Part shown: positions 56,266 to 64,000 of the stretch, piece after piece
How positions within the stretch are numbered: position 1 is the stretch's first letter
How the letters are laid out: every line of letters begins with the position of its first letter
Notes under the pieces: generated by a model
Databases searched by the model: none
What the model saw: the letters and a program-made list of their open reading frames with translations, nothing else
What the model was told of the DNA's origin: nothing
Program-made: the position numbers and the translations under genes
Source of the DNA: Bog-473 sp963770645
Lineage (GTDB): Bacteria; Actinomycetota; Acidimicrobiia; Acidimicrobiales; RAAP-2
NCBI GenBank assembly: GCA_963770645.1
Contig: CAVYQL010000003.1
Span: 1,984,001-2,048,000, forward strand
Direction: 5' to 3'
DNA: 64,000 nt

Positions 56266-57228
56266 CTAACAGGTGTCGGAGCGGGCGAGGTGTCCTCCGC
56301 CATGCCCGATCGCAGTCACGCCGACGATCGTGGAACGGCTCGTGTTGGCCGGCAGCGTGATCGCCGGCGCGGTGATGTGAACCGGCTCGCCGAAGTCGGC
56401 AAGGTGCACCGTGACGACGATGACCTCGGGACCGATCTGTATGGGCTTCAGCAGCATGGCGGGAGGAGTCAGGTTTCGCAGCGACGATGGAAGCTTCTGG
56501 AGAGCTTTCTCTTCCTGCTTCAGGAATTGCTCTTGCAGCGATCGCGGGAACTTCAGGTCGAGGTGTAGCGCAGACCTAGCCTGTACCAGCCGGCCCTGGG
56601 AGTCGACCCAGAGTGTCGTCGGTCTCCAGTAGTTCTCGTGCTGGAAAGCCGCCTGCGCCGCGATGCAGGACGGAAGACTCGTGGTGACGAGAAAGCGGGT
56701 GGTGGCTACACCGCCGACGGTGGCCGCTCCGAGGTCCTCGACGCTCGCCACTGGCTCCCCACCGCCGATCGGGCCGAGCGCAAAAGGACCGAGTGCGTCG
56801 TCGAGCCCCAGCGGATCGCCGGCACTGGCCACTCTCGCGGTCTTCATCCAGGACCCCAAGGTGTTCTGGTACGACGTCCGCCCGATATCGATCGTCTCGT
56901 CTACGTCGCGCACCAACGAGGTACGCACCGGGCCTCCGTCGCTACTCGAGGATTGGTAACTGTGCGACACCTCGGTGACCCTGACGCTCCCGGTGCGGAA
57001 GTCCACCGCACCGCTCCCCGTCGCGGAGGACTGCTGGGCAGGATTCGAACTCGTGGCCGCGCTGACGTACGTGATGCGGGCGGTCCCCGCGGCCTTCGTC
57101 GCGGCCAGCTCGCCGTCGACCCATTGTGTCGGCGTCTGGCCCGGTGTCTGTACCTGACCGACCACGGCTCCGACGCCGACGCCCACGAGGAGAGCAAGGA
57201 GCAGAGCCCAGGGGACGATCCGTCGCAT
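56266..57228 (-). CDS. Membrane-anchored LppX/LprG-like protein B (paralogue pair)
   Basis: 320 residues from ATG 57228 (MRRIVPWALLLALLVGVGVG). Same layout as the following gene: one anchor span, short linker, then GSGAVDFRTGSVRVTEVSHS and TTLWVDSQGRLVQARSALHL. It has two distant cysteines (LPSCIAAQ, SDTC at the very end). Unlike its paralogue it has a helical Lys/Gln/Glu insertion (FLKQEEKALQKLPSSLRNLT). The 58-bp gap to the next gene suggests one transcript. CAGACT lies six bases before the ATG, as before the plus-strand LLM gene. Confidence 0.72.
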   Translation of the reverse strand: MRRIVPWALLLALLVGVGVGAVVGQVQTPGQTPTQWVDGELAATKAAGTARITYVSAATSSNPAQQSSATGSGAVDFRTGSVRVTEVSHSYQSSSSDGGPVRTSLVRDVDETIDIGRTSYQNTLGSWMKTARVASAGDPLGLDDALGPFALGPIGGGEPVASVEDLGAATVGGVATTRFLVTTSLPSCIAAQAAFQHENYWRPTTLWVDSQGRLVQARSALHLDLKFPRSLQEQFLKQEEKALQKLPSSLRNLTPPAMLLKPIQIGPEVIVVTVHLADFGEPVHITAPAITLPANTSRSTIVGVTAIGHGGGHLARSDTC

Positions 57229-57265
57229 CGCCGAAGTCTGCCCGGCACACGACCGCCGCGCCCGG

Positions 57266-58204
57266 TCAGGCGGCGTTCAGCGTCACTGGCAAGCCCTCGT
57301 GCCAGTCGGGGAAGCGCGGCACCCATCCGAGCTCGCCGCGGGCGCGCTGGTTGGAGACCGCGGGCTGGTCGCACATGAGGTAGGTCAGGAATTTGCCTGC
57401 GCCGATCCGGGCCAACGCCTCGGGCACGTGGCGCGGTGACTTTGCCCCGAGCAGCTGCGCTGCGACGGGCAGCCACTGCGCGGCCGGCGCCGGCACATCG
57501 TCGACGACGTTGAAGATCCCGTCAGGTCCTTCGAGCGCGGCGACCGTCGCCGCCGCGGCGTCGTCGACGTGCACGAGCCCGAAGATCCCGCCCCCGTCAC
57601 CGGGGATGGGCAGCATGCGCCGCCTCAGCATGCTGGCGTACATGCCGTCTCGGGCGAAGTAGGTGCCCGGCCCGTAAAAGGAGCCGTAGCGCAGCACGAC
57701 GCCGTCGACGCCGGGATCACCGAGCGTGGCCGACTCGAGGGTGGCGACCGGACGTATCAATTTGCCGATCTGGCCGCCGGCGTCCGTCCAGAGCGGATCG
57801 GATTCGGTGCGCACACCGGGACCGGGCCGGTAGGCGAACGAGATGCTCTGCGCCACGACGCGGCGCGCACCGGCCGAGCGGGCCGCGGCCATCAGGGTGC
57901 CCGAGACCTCGGCGCGCATGCGGCAGGTGCGGTCGAAGCCGCGCTTGATCGCCAGCGGGTTGATGGACTGCGGCAGGTTCGTCAGCTGGTTGATGACGAC
58001 CTCGGGTGTGGCGGCCTGCACGGCGCGCACCACGCGGTCGGGGTCGAAGGCGTCGCCGACCGCCGGGACGACGTTCGGCAGCCCCAGGGCGGTGACCCGC
58101 TCCTCGCTGCGGGAGAAGACGGTGACCTCGTGACCGGCCGCGACCAGACGGGCGACGAGCGGACGCCCGATCGCCCCGGTGCCGCCGGCCACGAAGATGC
58201 GCAT
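57266..58204 (-). CDS. NAD(P)-dependent extended SDR (epimerase/dehydratase-like)
   Basis: 312 residues. Rossmann start MRIFVAGGTGAIGRPLVARL (GGTGAIG), then VINQLTNLP and SISFAYRPGPG; the extended-SDR active-site Y-x3-K is not present in its usual form, which suggests an atypical SDR that senses or reduces another substrate. LRYGSFYGPGTYFARDGMY and VHVDDAAAATVAALE are typical of the group. A TAGCCT -10 lies exactly 6 nt before the ATG. It stands upstream of the two anchored paralogues on the same strand (37-bp gap), but a functional link is not evident. Confidence 0.82.
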   Translation of the reverse strand: MRIFVAGGTGAIGRPLVARLVAAGHEVTVFSRSEERVTALGLPNVVPAVGDAFDPDRVVRAVQAATPEVVINQLTNLPQSINPLAIKRGFDRTCRMRAEVSGTLMAAARSAGARRVVAQSISFAYRPGPGVRTESDPLWTDAGGQIGKLIRPVATLESATLGDPGVDGVVLRYGSFYGPGTYFARDGMYASMLRRRMLPIPGDGGGIFGLVHVDDAAAATVAALEGPDGIFNVVDDVPAPAAQWLPVAAQLLGAKSPRHVPEALARIGAGKFLTYLMCDQPAVSNQRARGELGWVPRFPDWHEGLPVTLNAA

Positions 58205-58210
58205 GGACCG

Positions 58211-58216
58211 AGGCTA
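58211..58216 (-). promoter_or_regulatory. Leaderless -10 (TAGCCT) of the SDR gene
   Basis: TAGCCT, 6 nt (cggtcc), then ATG at 58204. Confidence 0.5.
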
Positions 58217-58278
58217 GGCACGGTGACCTGGGCCCGGCCTGTCCCGGAGCGGGTCAGCGGCTTTGGCAGGATGGAGGG

Positions 58279-59152
58279 GTGACCGAGCACGACGGGTTTC
58301 CCCGGCGCTCCGCCGGGTTGGTACCCGGACCCGGCCGGCGGCCCGGGCCAGCGCTGGTGGGACGGCTATGCCTGGACCGGGGCCACGGTGCTCCCCCAGC
58401 ACCCGCCCCCTCCGCCGTGGGCCGGCGCCGTGCCGCCACCGGGTCCGGCAACCCAAGTGGCGCCGTGGTCGGTGGCCACCCAGCGCCTCTCCGCCTACAA
58501 CGCGAGCGAACTGGTCGAGGCCGAGCTCCGCATGCGCAACGTGGCGCGCGTCGCAGTGGCGTTGCCGGCCGCGTGCAGCATCGTCAACCTCGTCATCTGG
58601 CGGACCACTGCGAGCCGGTATCTCGCCGTCGGGCACCAGTTCCGGGTGGACTGGGAAGACGCGCAGCACCACATCACGGCACCGCCCTACCACGGACCGA
58701 GCGCACTGACCCCGGCCGGGCTGGTCATCAGCCTCGTGTCCGCCGTCGCCGTCATCTTCGCTTTGATCTGGCAGCACCGCGCCGCGTCGGCCGGGCGGGC
58801 GCTCGGCCTCCCGGCCGGCCAGTCGCCGGCGTGGGGAGTGGGCTCGTGGTTCGTGCCCGTCGTGTGGTTCTGGATCCCCTATATGGCGGTGCGTGACTGC
58901 CTCCCACCTGGGGACCCCCGGCGGGCACGCGTGTTGCAGTGGTGGATCGCGTGGACTGTGACGTTCGTCGTGGGCTTCGCGTTCGGGATCACTGCGCTGT
59001 TCTCGACCGGCGGCGCGCTGGTATTGGCCATCCCTATTGCAGTGGCGAACCTCGCAATCATTGCGTTGGCGCCCCACATCGTCGGCTCGATCGCGGCCGC
59101 GCATCATGACGCGATGACGCGCGAGACGCGCGTCACGGGGGCGTTGCAGTAA
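58279..59152 (+). CDS. DUF2510/DUF4328 membrane protein with apparent frameshift near its start
   Basis: About 290 residues when repaired. The text APPGWYPDPAGGPGQRWWDG is a clear DUF2510 domain (58307 on), but its frame has a stop at 58280 and no start codon before the domain. A GTG at 58279 in the neighbouring frame reads V-T-E-H-D-G-F-P, and deleting one C of the run at 58300-58303 joins it to G-A-P-P-G-W-Y-P. The first ATG within frame is 58388 for a shorter product. The rest is a multi-span membrane domain of DUF4328 type (ARVAVALPAACSIVNLVIWR; GSWFVPVVWFWIPYMAVRDC). Such proteins are common in actinobacteria and uncharacterised. Confidence 0.75.
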
Positions 59153-59174
59153 CTGCCACCGGCGTGTTCCAGTC

Positions 59175-59204
59175 GGATGTCTGCAACTCGGGTTGCAGAC
59201 ATCC
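59175..59204. terminator. Perfect 13-bp hairpin between the DUF2510 gene and pstB
   Basis: ggatgtctgcaac, tetraloop tcgg, gttgcagacatcc, 22 bp after the DUF2510 stop. No T-tract follows, but this is the strongest perfect stem seen in the window and probably ends the upstream transcript. Confidence 0.6.
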
Positions 59205-59245
59205 GTGCGTGCGCACCAAAAGTGTTCCCAGTCCCGTAGCACAAC

Positions 59246-59300
59246 ATTCACTGTGAGGTTGCGCTCATGTTGCCGAGCGTTTACCTCGTCTCGTTACGTT
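59246..59300 (+). promoter_or_regulatory. PHO-box-like 11-bp direct repeats upstream of pstB
   Basis: Five consecutive 11-bp units: attcactgtga, ggttgcgctca, tgttgccgagc, gtttacctcgt, ctcgttacgtt. Units 1-4 share a GTT(C/G/T)(A/G)CC-like core in register, as in actinobacterial PhoP sites (GTTCACC units every 11 bp). The last unit overlaps the pstB -10. Confidence 0.55.
59295..59300 (+). promoter_or_regulatory. Leaderless -10 (TACGTT) of pstB
   Basis: TACGTT, 7 nt (ccaggaa), then GTG at 59308. Confidence 0.5.
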
Positions 59301-59307
59301 CCAGGAA

Positions 59308-60168
59308 GTGGCTGACGGTTCCCCCACCGGCACGCGTCACGATCCTGTTACGACCAAGGCGCAGGCTGGTATCGACGAAGCCCTGAAATCACTCGACCCC
59401 GACGCGTCGCGTCCGGAGCACGTGATGCGCGCCATCAAGTTGAACCTCGGCTTCTCGGGGCGCATCGTCCTCAACGAGATCGACGTCGACCTCAAGCGCG
59501 GCGTCATCACCGCGCTCATCGGGCCGACGGGGTCGGGGAAATCCACGTTCCTCCGCACCTTGAACCGGATGAACGACCGGGTCCCGGGCTTCAGCCGGAC
59601 CGGCGACGTCACCCTCGACGACGAGAGCCTCTGGGCCCAGCATGTCGACCTGCTCGCCCTGCGGCGCCGGGTCGGCATGCTCTTCCAACGCCCGAACCCG
59701 TTCCCCATGTCCATCAAGGACAACGTCGTCGCCGGGGTCAAGGCCCACCGCATCGCCAAGGGTAAGCAACTCGATGTCGTCTGCGAACGGCGGTTGACCG
59801 AAGTCGGCCTCTGGGACGCGGTCAAGGACCGCCTGAACGACTCGCCCTTCCGCCTCTCCGGAGGCCAGCAACAGCTGCTCTGCCTGGCCCGCGCGCTCGC
59901 CGTCGGCCCGGAGGTCCTGCTCCTCGACGAGCCCACCTCGGCCCTCGACCCGGTGACGACGGAGTCCATTGAGGCGCTACTCAAGACGTTGACTCCGGCG
60001 CTGACCCTGATCGTCGTGACCCACAACCTGGGGCAGGCCATGCGTGTCTCGCACGACACGATGTTCTTCTATCAAGGCCAGCTCATGGAGTACGGCGCGA
60101 CCGACGATCTCTTCAATCGCCCACAACACTCCGACACGGAGCGTTACGTCACCGGGCGGATGGGGTAG
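59308..60168 (+). CDS. pstB: Phosphate ABC transporter ATP-binding protein
   Basis: ATPase of the high-affinity phosphate importer, 286 residues. About 40 extra N-terminal residues precede the ABC domain. Walker A GPTGSGKSTFLRTLNRMND, Q-loop MLFQRPNPFPMS, signature RLSGGQQQLLCLARALAVG, Walker B VLLLDEPTSALDP and the switch His in VVTHNLGQAMR are all intact; the NPFPMS stretch after the Q-loop is a PstB hallmark. GTG at 59308 is chosen because of the -10 seven bases before it. Being first in the operon is unusual: pstB is normally last. The promoter carries the PHO-box-like array. Confidence 0.95.
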   Translation: MADGSPTGTRHDPVTTKAQAGIDEALKSLDPDASRPEHVMRAIKLNLGFSGRIVLNEIDVDLKRGVITALIGPTGSGKSTFLRTLNRMNDRVPGFSRTGDVTLDDESLWAQHVDLLALRRRVGMLFQRPNPFPMSIKDNVVAGVKAHRIAKGKQLDVVCERRLTEVGLWDAVKDRLNDSPFRLSGGQQQLLCLARALAVGPEVLLLDEPTSALDPVTTESIEALLKTLTPALTLIVVTHNLGQAMRVSHDTMFFYQGQLMEYGATDDLFNRPQHSDTERYVTGRMG

Positions 60169-60241
60169 TGCGGGTGTCGCTCGACACTGCCCGACGCTGC
60201 TCGACACACCAACCACCGACACCTGAGAAGGAGAAACACCT

Positions 60242-61369
60242 GTGAAGAAGATGATGCGCGCGGCATGGCTCACCCGAGGAGCGGTCGTCGCCACGGTGGC
60301 AGCCCTCGCCTTGAGCACCGCCGTTCTGGGCTCAGCCGCGTCGGCCGCCAGCGTCAAGCTGCCCAGCAGCGGGGTCGAAACTCCGTCGGGCGGCACCGTC
60401 ACGGAGACCGGGAGCACCCTCCTCTATCCGCTGTTCAACCTGTGGGCCGGCGGATACGACACCAAGTACTCGAGCATCACCATCCAGACGGCGGGGACCG
60501 GGTCGGGCACGGGGATCTCCGAGGCGGAGAACGGCGCCATCGACATCGGTGCCTCCGACGCCTACCTGTCACCCAGCGTCGCCCAGTCAAACCCGGACCT
60601 GAAGAACATCCCACTCGCCGTCTCCGCGCAGATCGTCGCCTACAACGTGCCGGGCGTCACCGCGCACCTGAAGCTGAATGGCAAGGTGCTCGCGGCCATC
60701 TACCAAGGTCAGATCACGAAGTGGAACGCCACGCAGATCGCGAGCTTGAACCCGGGCGTCACGCTGCCCAGCACGCCGATCGTGACGCTGCACCGCTCGG
60801 ACAGCAGCGGCGACACGTTCCTCTTCACCACGTACTTGTCGAAGACTGATCCGTCGGGGTGGGGCGCCAAGATCGGCTACAACACCACGGTTCCGTGGCC
60901 GGCTGCGCCGGGCGCGCTCGGCGAGGACGGCAACTCGGGCATGGTCTCGGGCTGCAAGGCCACCGTGGGTTGCATCGCCTACGTCGGCATCAGCTACCTC
61001 ACGCAGACGCTCCAGGCCGGCCTCGGCTATGCGCAGCTGCAGAACGCCAAGAACCAGTACGAACTGCCGACGTCGCAGGCGATTGCGGCCGAGGCGGCGG
61101 CGTTCGTCAGCAAGACCCCTGCGAACGGCACCATCTCGCTGATCTACGGTCCGGCCAGCGGCGGCTACCCGATCATCAACTACGAGTACGCCATCGTCTC
61201 GACCCACCAGTCGTCGTCCACGACGGCGAAGAACGTCCGCTCTGTCCTGGAGTGGGCGATCAACAAGAAGTACGGATCGAACACTACGTACCTGTCCCAG
61301 GTCGACTTCCAGCCACTCCCCTCAAAGGTGCAGGCACAGTCGATCAAGCAAGTCCTGAGCATCTCCTAG
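60242..61369 (+). CDS. pstS: Phosphate-binding protein PstS
   Basis: Substrate-binding component, 375 residues from GTG 60242 behind GAAGGAG. A Sec signal (ARGAVVATVAALALSTAVLG region, cleavage near SAASAAS) contains no lipobox cysteine, which is odd because actinobacterial PstS proteins are usually lipoproteins held at the membrane. Phosphate-binding segments: TVTETGSTLLYPLFNLWAGG, GTGSGTGISEAENGAIDIGA with the SDAYLS turn, and TLHRSDSSGDTFLFTTYLS. Two cysteines in SGCKATVGCIAYVG may form a disulphide. It lies 73 bp after pstB and is followed at once by pstC. Confidence 0.95.
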   Translation: MKKMMRAAWLTRGAVVATVAALALSTAVLGSAASAASVKLPSSGVETPSGGTVTETGSTLLYPLFNLWAGGYDTKYSSITIQTAGTGSGTGISEAENGAIDIGASDAYLSPSVAQSNPDLKNIPLAVSAQIVAYNVPGVTAHLKLNGKVLAAIYQGQITKWNATQIASLNPGVTLPSTPIVTLHRSDSSGDTFLFTTYLSKTDPSGWGAKIGYNTTVPWPAAPGALGEDGNSGMVSGCKATVGCIAYVGISYLTQTLQAGLGYAQLQNAKNQYELPTSQAIAAEAAAFVSKTPANGTISLIYGPASGGYPIINYEYAIVSTHQSSSTTAKNVRSVLEWAINKKYGSNTTYLSQVDFQPLPSKVQAQSIKQVLSIS

Positions 61370-61374
61370 GACAG

Positions 61375-62463
61375 GTGACAGCCGTCGGCGGCGTGGCGGG
61401 GAGCGTTCCCGCCACGCCGCACTCGGAATCACTCGGCAAGCCCCCACTGCCCAAGCGGGCGATGAGCTTCGCCCGCCGCAACGAGGAGCACGCCTGGCGC
61501 GGCTCGGCGTGGATCGCGGTGATCCTGCCGCTGGCGGCCCTGGTCTTCGCTCTGACGGTCCTCGCCCTCAAGGCGTGGCCGGCCATCCGTCTCAACGGGT
61601 GGTACTTCCTGTACGGACGCACCTGGACCTACGGGAGCGGCTACGCCAGCGTGGTCCATACCAACGGCATCGCCCACCTCCAGGGCGAGAAGTTCGGTGC
61701 CTGGGCCATCCTCTGGGGCACTCTCGTCTCGTCGCTCATCGCCATCGTCATCGCCGTGCCCTTGTCGCTCGGTGCGGCGTTCGCACTGACCGAGCGCATG
61801 CCGAAATGGATCTCGCGGCCGCTGGGCTTCACCGTCGAGATCCTGGCCGGCATCCCGAGCGTGGTCATCGGTCTGTGGGGGATCCTCACCTTCGGTCCCT
61901 GGCTGGCCAAACACGTCTATCCGGTCATCGCCAACAACATGCCCGACGTCCCGGTGCTCAAGTATTTCCGGAGCCCCGTGGGCACCGGTGAGGGCCTGCT
62001 CTCGGCCGGCATCGTGCTCTCGCTGATGATCGTGCCCATCATCGCCTCGACCACGCGGGACCTGTTCTTACAGGTGCCGCCGTTGCCCAAGGAGGGCGCG
62101 TCCGCGCTCGGCATGACCGACTGGGAGGTGGCCAGCAAGGTGACGGTCCCGTGGGTGCGCTCGGGGATCATCGGTGCCACCGCCCTCGGTCTCGGCCGCG
62201 CGCTCGGAGAAACGATTGCCATCGCCATGATCGGCGGCGCATCCCTGCAGATCCCACACACCGTCTATCTGCCGTTCACGACGGTGGCGGCAACCATCCT
62301 CCAACAGCTCGACGGCGCGCTGACCGACGGCACCGGCTTCGCCGTGGCCACGCTGGCGGAGCTGGCACTGGTGCTCGCTGTCATCTCCGTCGCCGTCAAC
62401 CTGGCGGCGCGCCTCATCGTCAACCGCACCGGCCGCGTGCACGCGCCGACCGGCGGCGCCTGA
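61375..62463 (+). CDS. pstC: Phosphate ABC transporter permease PstC
   Basis: First permease subunit, 362 residues from GTG 61375 (five bases after the pstS stop). A polar N-terminal region (to about residue 40) precedes six membrane spans; a periplasmic loop is inserted between spans 1 and 2 (WYFLYGRTWTYGSGYASVVH). The permease coupling motif is the EGASALGMTDWEVASKVTVP helix, and GRALGETIAIAMIGG is a PstC signature. The stop overlaps the pstA start (TGATG), so the two permeases are translationally coupled. Confidence 0.94.
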   Translation: MTAVGGVAGSVPATPHSESLGKPPLPKRAMSFARRNEEHAWRGSAWIAVILPLAALVFALTVLALKAWPAIRLNGWYFLYGRTWTYGSGYASVVHTNGIAHLQGEKFGAWAILWGTLVSSLIAIVIAVPLSLGAAFALTERMPKWISRPLGFTVEILAGIPSVVIGLWGILTFGPWLAKHVYPVIANNMPDVPVLKYFRSPVGTGEGLLSAGIVLSLMIVPIIASTTRDLFLQVPPLPKEGASALGMTDWEVASKVTVPWVRSGIIGATALGLGRALGETIAIAMIGGASLQIPHTVYLPFTTVAATILQQLDGALTDGTGFAVATLAELALVLAVISVAVNLAARLIVNRTGRVHAPTGGA

Positions 62464-63434
62464 TGACGTCGTTGGCCGCGGCCCCCACGACGCGGCGGCG
62501 CCGCGTGCGCTCTGGCACCTGGCGCGCGCTCACCTACCTGGCGCTGGTCCTCATCATGGCGCCTGCGGCGTGGCTCCTCATCGGCGTCGTGGCGCGGGCC
62601 TGGCCGCACTGGCAGTGGGACGTACTGTGGACCAAGTTGACGCCGGCCGGCGGCGGCCTGCGCGACCAGATCCTGGGCACCTTGATCCTCATGCTGGGCA
62701 CCTTCATCGTCGCCGGCAGCATCGGCGTGCTGGCCGGCATCCACCTGGCCGAGTTGGCCCGGCCCAACAAGCGCAGCGGCAAGCTGAGCGGCCCGCTGCG
62801 CACGGCCTCGGACATCCTCTCGGGCTTCCCCTCCATCGTGCTCGGCTACGTCGGGTACACGGCGTTCGTCATCGGCCTGCACTGGGGCTTCTCGCTCATC
62901 GCGGGCGTCATCATCCTCTCGATCATGGTGATCCCCTACATCGACAAGACCACCGAGAACTCGCTGCGCCAGGTGCCCACCGGCTACCGCGAGGGTGCGG
63001 AAGCCCTCGGCCTGTCGATGGGGTACAGCCTGCGCAAGGTGATCCTCAAGAGCGCGTTGCCCGGCATCGTCACCGGTCTGCTGCTGGCGCTGGCCATCGC
63101 GGCCGGCGAGACCGCCCCGCTGATCTACACCCTCGGGTTTGCCCCATCGCTGCCGCACTCGCTGACGCACTCGCAGTTCCCCTACCTGACCTACGTCGTC
63201 TTCCAGTACTACAACGCGCCGGAGCCGGCGTACCACGCGCTCTCCTACGACGCCGCACTCATCTTGGTCGTGATCGTGCTGCTGTTGTTGGTCGCGAGCC
63301 GGATCATCGTGGCGAGGACGCAGCGCCACGCGGAAGGTGCGGGTGTGAGCACGTCGCGCGTGTGGCGGCGGCTGCGGCGGTCCCGGGCGGCCGAGCCGCT
63401 CCTCGGGGAGGCGACCGGCGCGCTCCCTCGCTAG
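62463..63434 (+). CDS. pstA: Phosphate ABC transporter permease PstA
   Basis: Second permease subunit, 323 residues; ATG at 62463 shares a base with the pstC stop. Six spans with the coupling helix EGAEALGLSMGYSLRKVILK and the PstA mark AIAAGETAPLIYTLGF. The last 40 residues are a basic, probably cytoplasmic tail (TSRVWRRLRRSRAAEPLLGE) longer than in E. coli. It ends the operon; phoU, which is often the next gene, is not here but at 31.9 kb. Confidence 0.94.
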   Translation: MTSLAAAPTTRRRRVRSGTWRALTYLALVLIMAPAAWLLIGVVARAWPHWQWDVLWTKLTPAGGGLRDQILGTLILMLGTFIVAGSIGVLAGIHLAELARPNKRSGKLSGPLRTASDILSGFPSIVLGYVGYTAFVIGLHWGFSLIAGVIILSIMVIPYIDKTTENSLRQVPTGYREGAEALGLSMGYSLRKVILKSALPGIVTGLLLALAIAAGETAPLIYTLGFAPSLPHSLTHSQFPYLTYVVFQYYNAPEPAYHALSYDAALILVVIVLLLLVASRIIVARTQRHAEGAGVSTSRVWRRLRRSRAAEPLLGEATGALPR

Positions 63435-63493
63435 GCCATGTCCTCGCTAGAACACGTCCCCGTCGGGACTGGGCCGGCCTGCTCTAAGGTGGC

Positions 63494-63534
63494 GCCGCCC
63501 CTGCACGGCGCTGCAGGGCACTGCACGGGGCGGC
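63494..63534 (+). terminator. Hairpin after the pst operon
   Basis: gccgcccctgca / tgcacggggcggc (one bulge) 60 bp after pstA. A TAAGGT just before it could be a promoter for the next gene, so the hairpin may instead lie in that gene's leader. Confidence 0.4.
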
Positions 63535-63585
63535 ACGTCCGCAGAAATGCAGACGCCACAGACACGCCGACACTGAGGAGGAACG

Positions 63586-64000
63586 TTGAGCGCTGGACCT
63601 GAGTGGGGGCCGCTGGCCCGGCTGGCGGGCATCTGGGAGGGCGAGCGGGGCGAGGACGTCGCCTACGCCAACGAGACCGGCAAGATCGGCCTCACCCCCT
63701 ACCGCGAGCACGTCGAGTTGAAGCCGTTCGGGCCGGTGGAGAACGGGTCCCAGGTGCTCTACGGGCTCGACTACCGCATGGCGGGGTGGCGCGGCGACGA
63801 GGAGAACCCGTTCCACACCGAGGTCGGCTACTGGATGTGGGATGCCCGCGACAGCGAGGTGGTCCGCTGCTTCGTCATCCCTCGCGGCTCGGCCATCGTC
63901 GCCGGTGGCACCGTGGCGGCGGACGCCACCACCTTCACCCTCGCGGCCCACGTCGGCAACCAGACCTACGGCATCCTGGCCAACAACTGGCTGGACAAGA
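63586..64000 (+). CDS. Nitrobindin/THAP4-like heme-binding beta-barrel protein (partial)
   Basis: Truncated by the window edge after 138 codons. TTG at 63586 follows a strong GAGGAGGAA site. Reads SAGPEWGPLARLAGIWEGER, then LTPYREHVELKPFGPVENGS, HTEVGYWMWDARDSEVVRCF and IPRGSAIVAGG, the pattern of the FABP-like heme-binding barrel family. The iron-ligand His of nitrobindins would lie further on, beyond base 64000, so heme binding cannot be checked. Mycobacterial relatives bind ferric heme and scavenge NO or peroxynitrite. Confidence 0.85.
   Translation, partial: MSAGPEWGPLARLAGIWEGERGEDVAYANETGKIGLTPYREHVELKPFGPVENGSQVLYGLDYRMAGWRGDEENPFHTEVGYWMWDARDSEVVRCFVIPRGSAIVAGGTVAADATTFTLAAHVGNQTYGILANNWLDK

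Overview
The window is a high-GC (estimated near 68-70 %) stretch of an actinobacterial chromosome. The ribosomal/RNA-polymerase cluster, MarP-type protease, MptB-type mannosyltransferase, F420-type (LLM) oxidoreductases, DUF2510 protein and nitrobindin-like protein all point to Actinomycetota. A deep, non-mycobacterial lineage such as Acidimicrobiia is my best guess, but that is inference. The DNA is chromosomal: I see no phage, plasmid, insertion sequence, rRNA or CRISPR array.

Region 1 (1-11.2 kb, minus strand) is the classical transcription/translation block: tRNA-Thr, tRNA-Met, rpmG, tRNA-Trp, secE, nusG, rplK, rplA, rplJ, rplL, rpoB, rpoC (rpoC runs off the left edge). Three of its proteins carry low-complexity expansions: an Ala/Gly/Asn insertion in RpoC, a 95-residue Ala-Glu tail on L10, and about 170 acidic residues in front of NusG. 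Region 2 (11.2-21 kb) is mixed metabolism: an N-acetyltransferase, an MptB-like mannosyltransferase, tRNA-Tyr, YajQ, GtrA, a GH1 beta-glucosidase, acyl-CoA thioesterase II, citrate synthase, an anchored unknown protein and a UDP-sulfoquinovose synthase homologue with a 472-bp gene-free leader. Region 3 (21.4-37.6 kb) is DNA repair and replication: a complete recC-recB-recD operon, rmuC, phoU, asd, recR and dnaX (with no ybaB between the last two), the SRP RNA gene, and two UspA genes.

Region 4 (37.7-49.2 kb) holds two tRNA-Ser genes, a GH18 secreted glycosidase, a very acidic single-pass membrane protein, tadA, a SHOCT protein, and an apparent sugar cassette (GH15 trehalase/glucoamylase, glucose dehydrogenase, metallo-beta-lactamase-fold hydrolase). 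These are followed by MarP and a divergent propeller lipoprotein. Region 5 (49.4-59.2 kb) has an aldehyde dehydrogenase, a small kinase, two divergent LLM oxidoreductases, a tandem pair of paralogous anchored proteins, an SDR and a DUF2510 membrane protein. Region 6 (59.2-64 kb) is a phosphate-uptake operon in the unusual order pstB-pstS-pstC-pstA, behind an 11-bp-periodic PHO-box-like array, followed by the start of a nitrobindin-like gene.

Three patterns run across the window. (i) Many genes have a TAnnnT -10 hexamer 6-8 nt before the start codon and no Shine-Dalgarno sequence, which is the signature of leaderless transcription. (ii) Short tandem repeats (12-21 bp, 3-5 copies) recur in intergenic DNA and, in multiples of three, inside genes. 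(iii) Four genes (phoU, asd, an aldehyde dehydrogenase and the DUF2510 gene) are each broken by one small indel; for asd and phoU this is more likely sequence error than decay.
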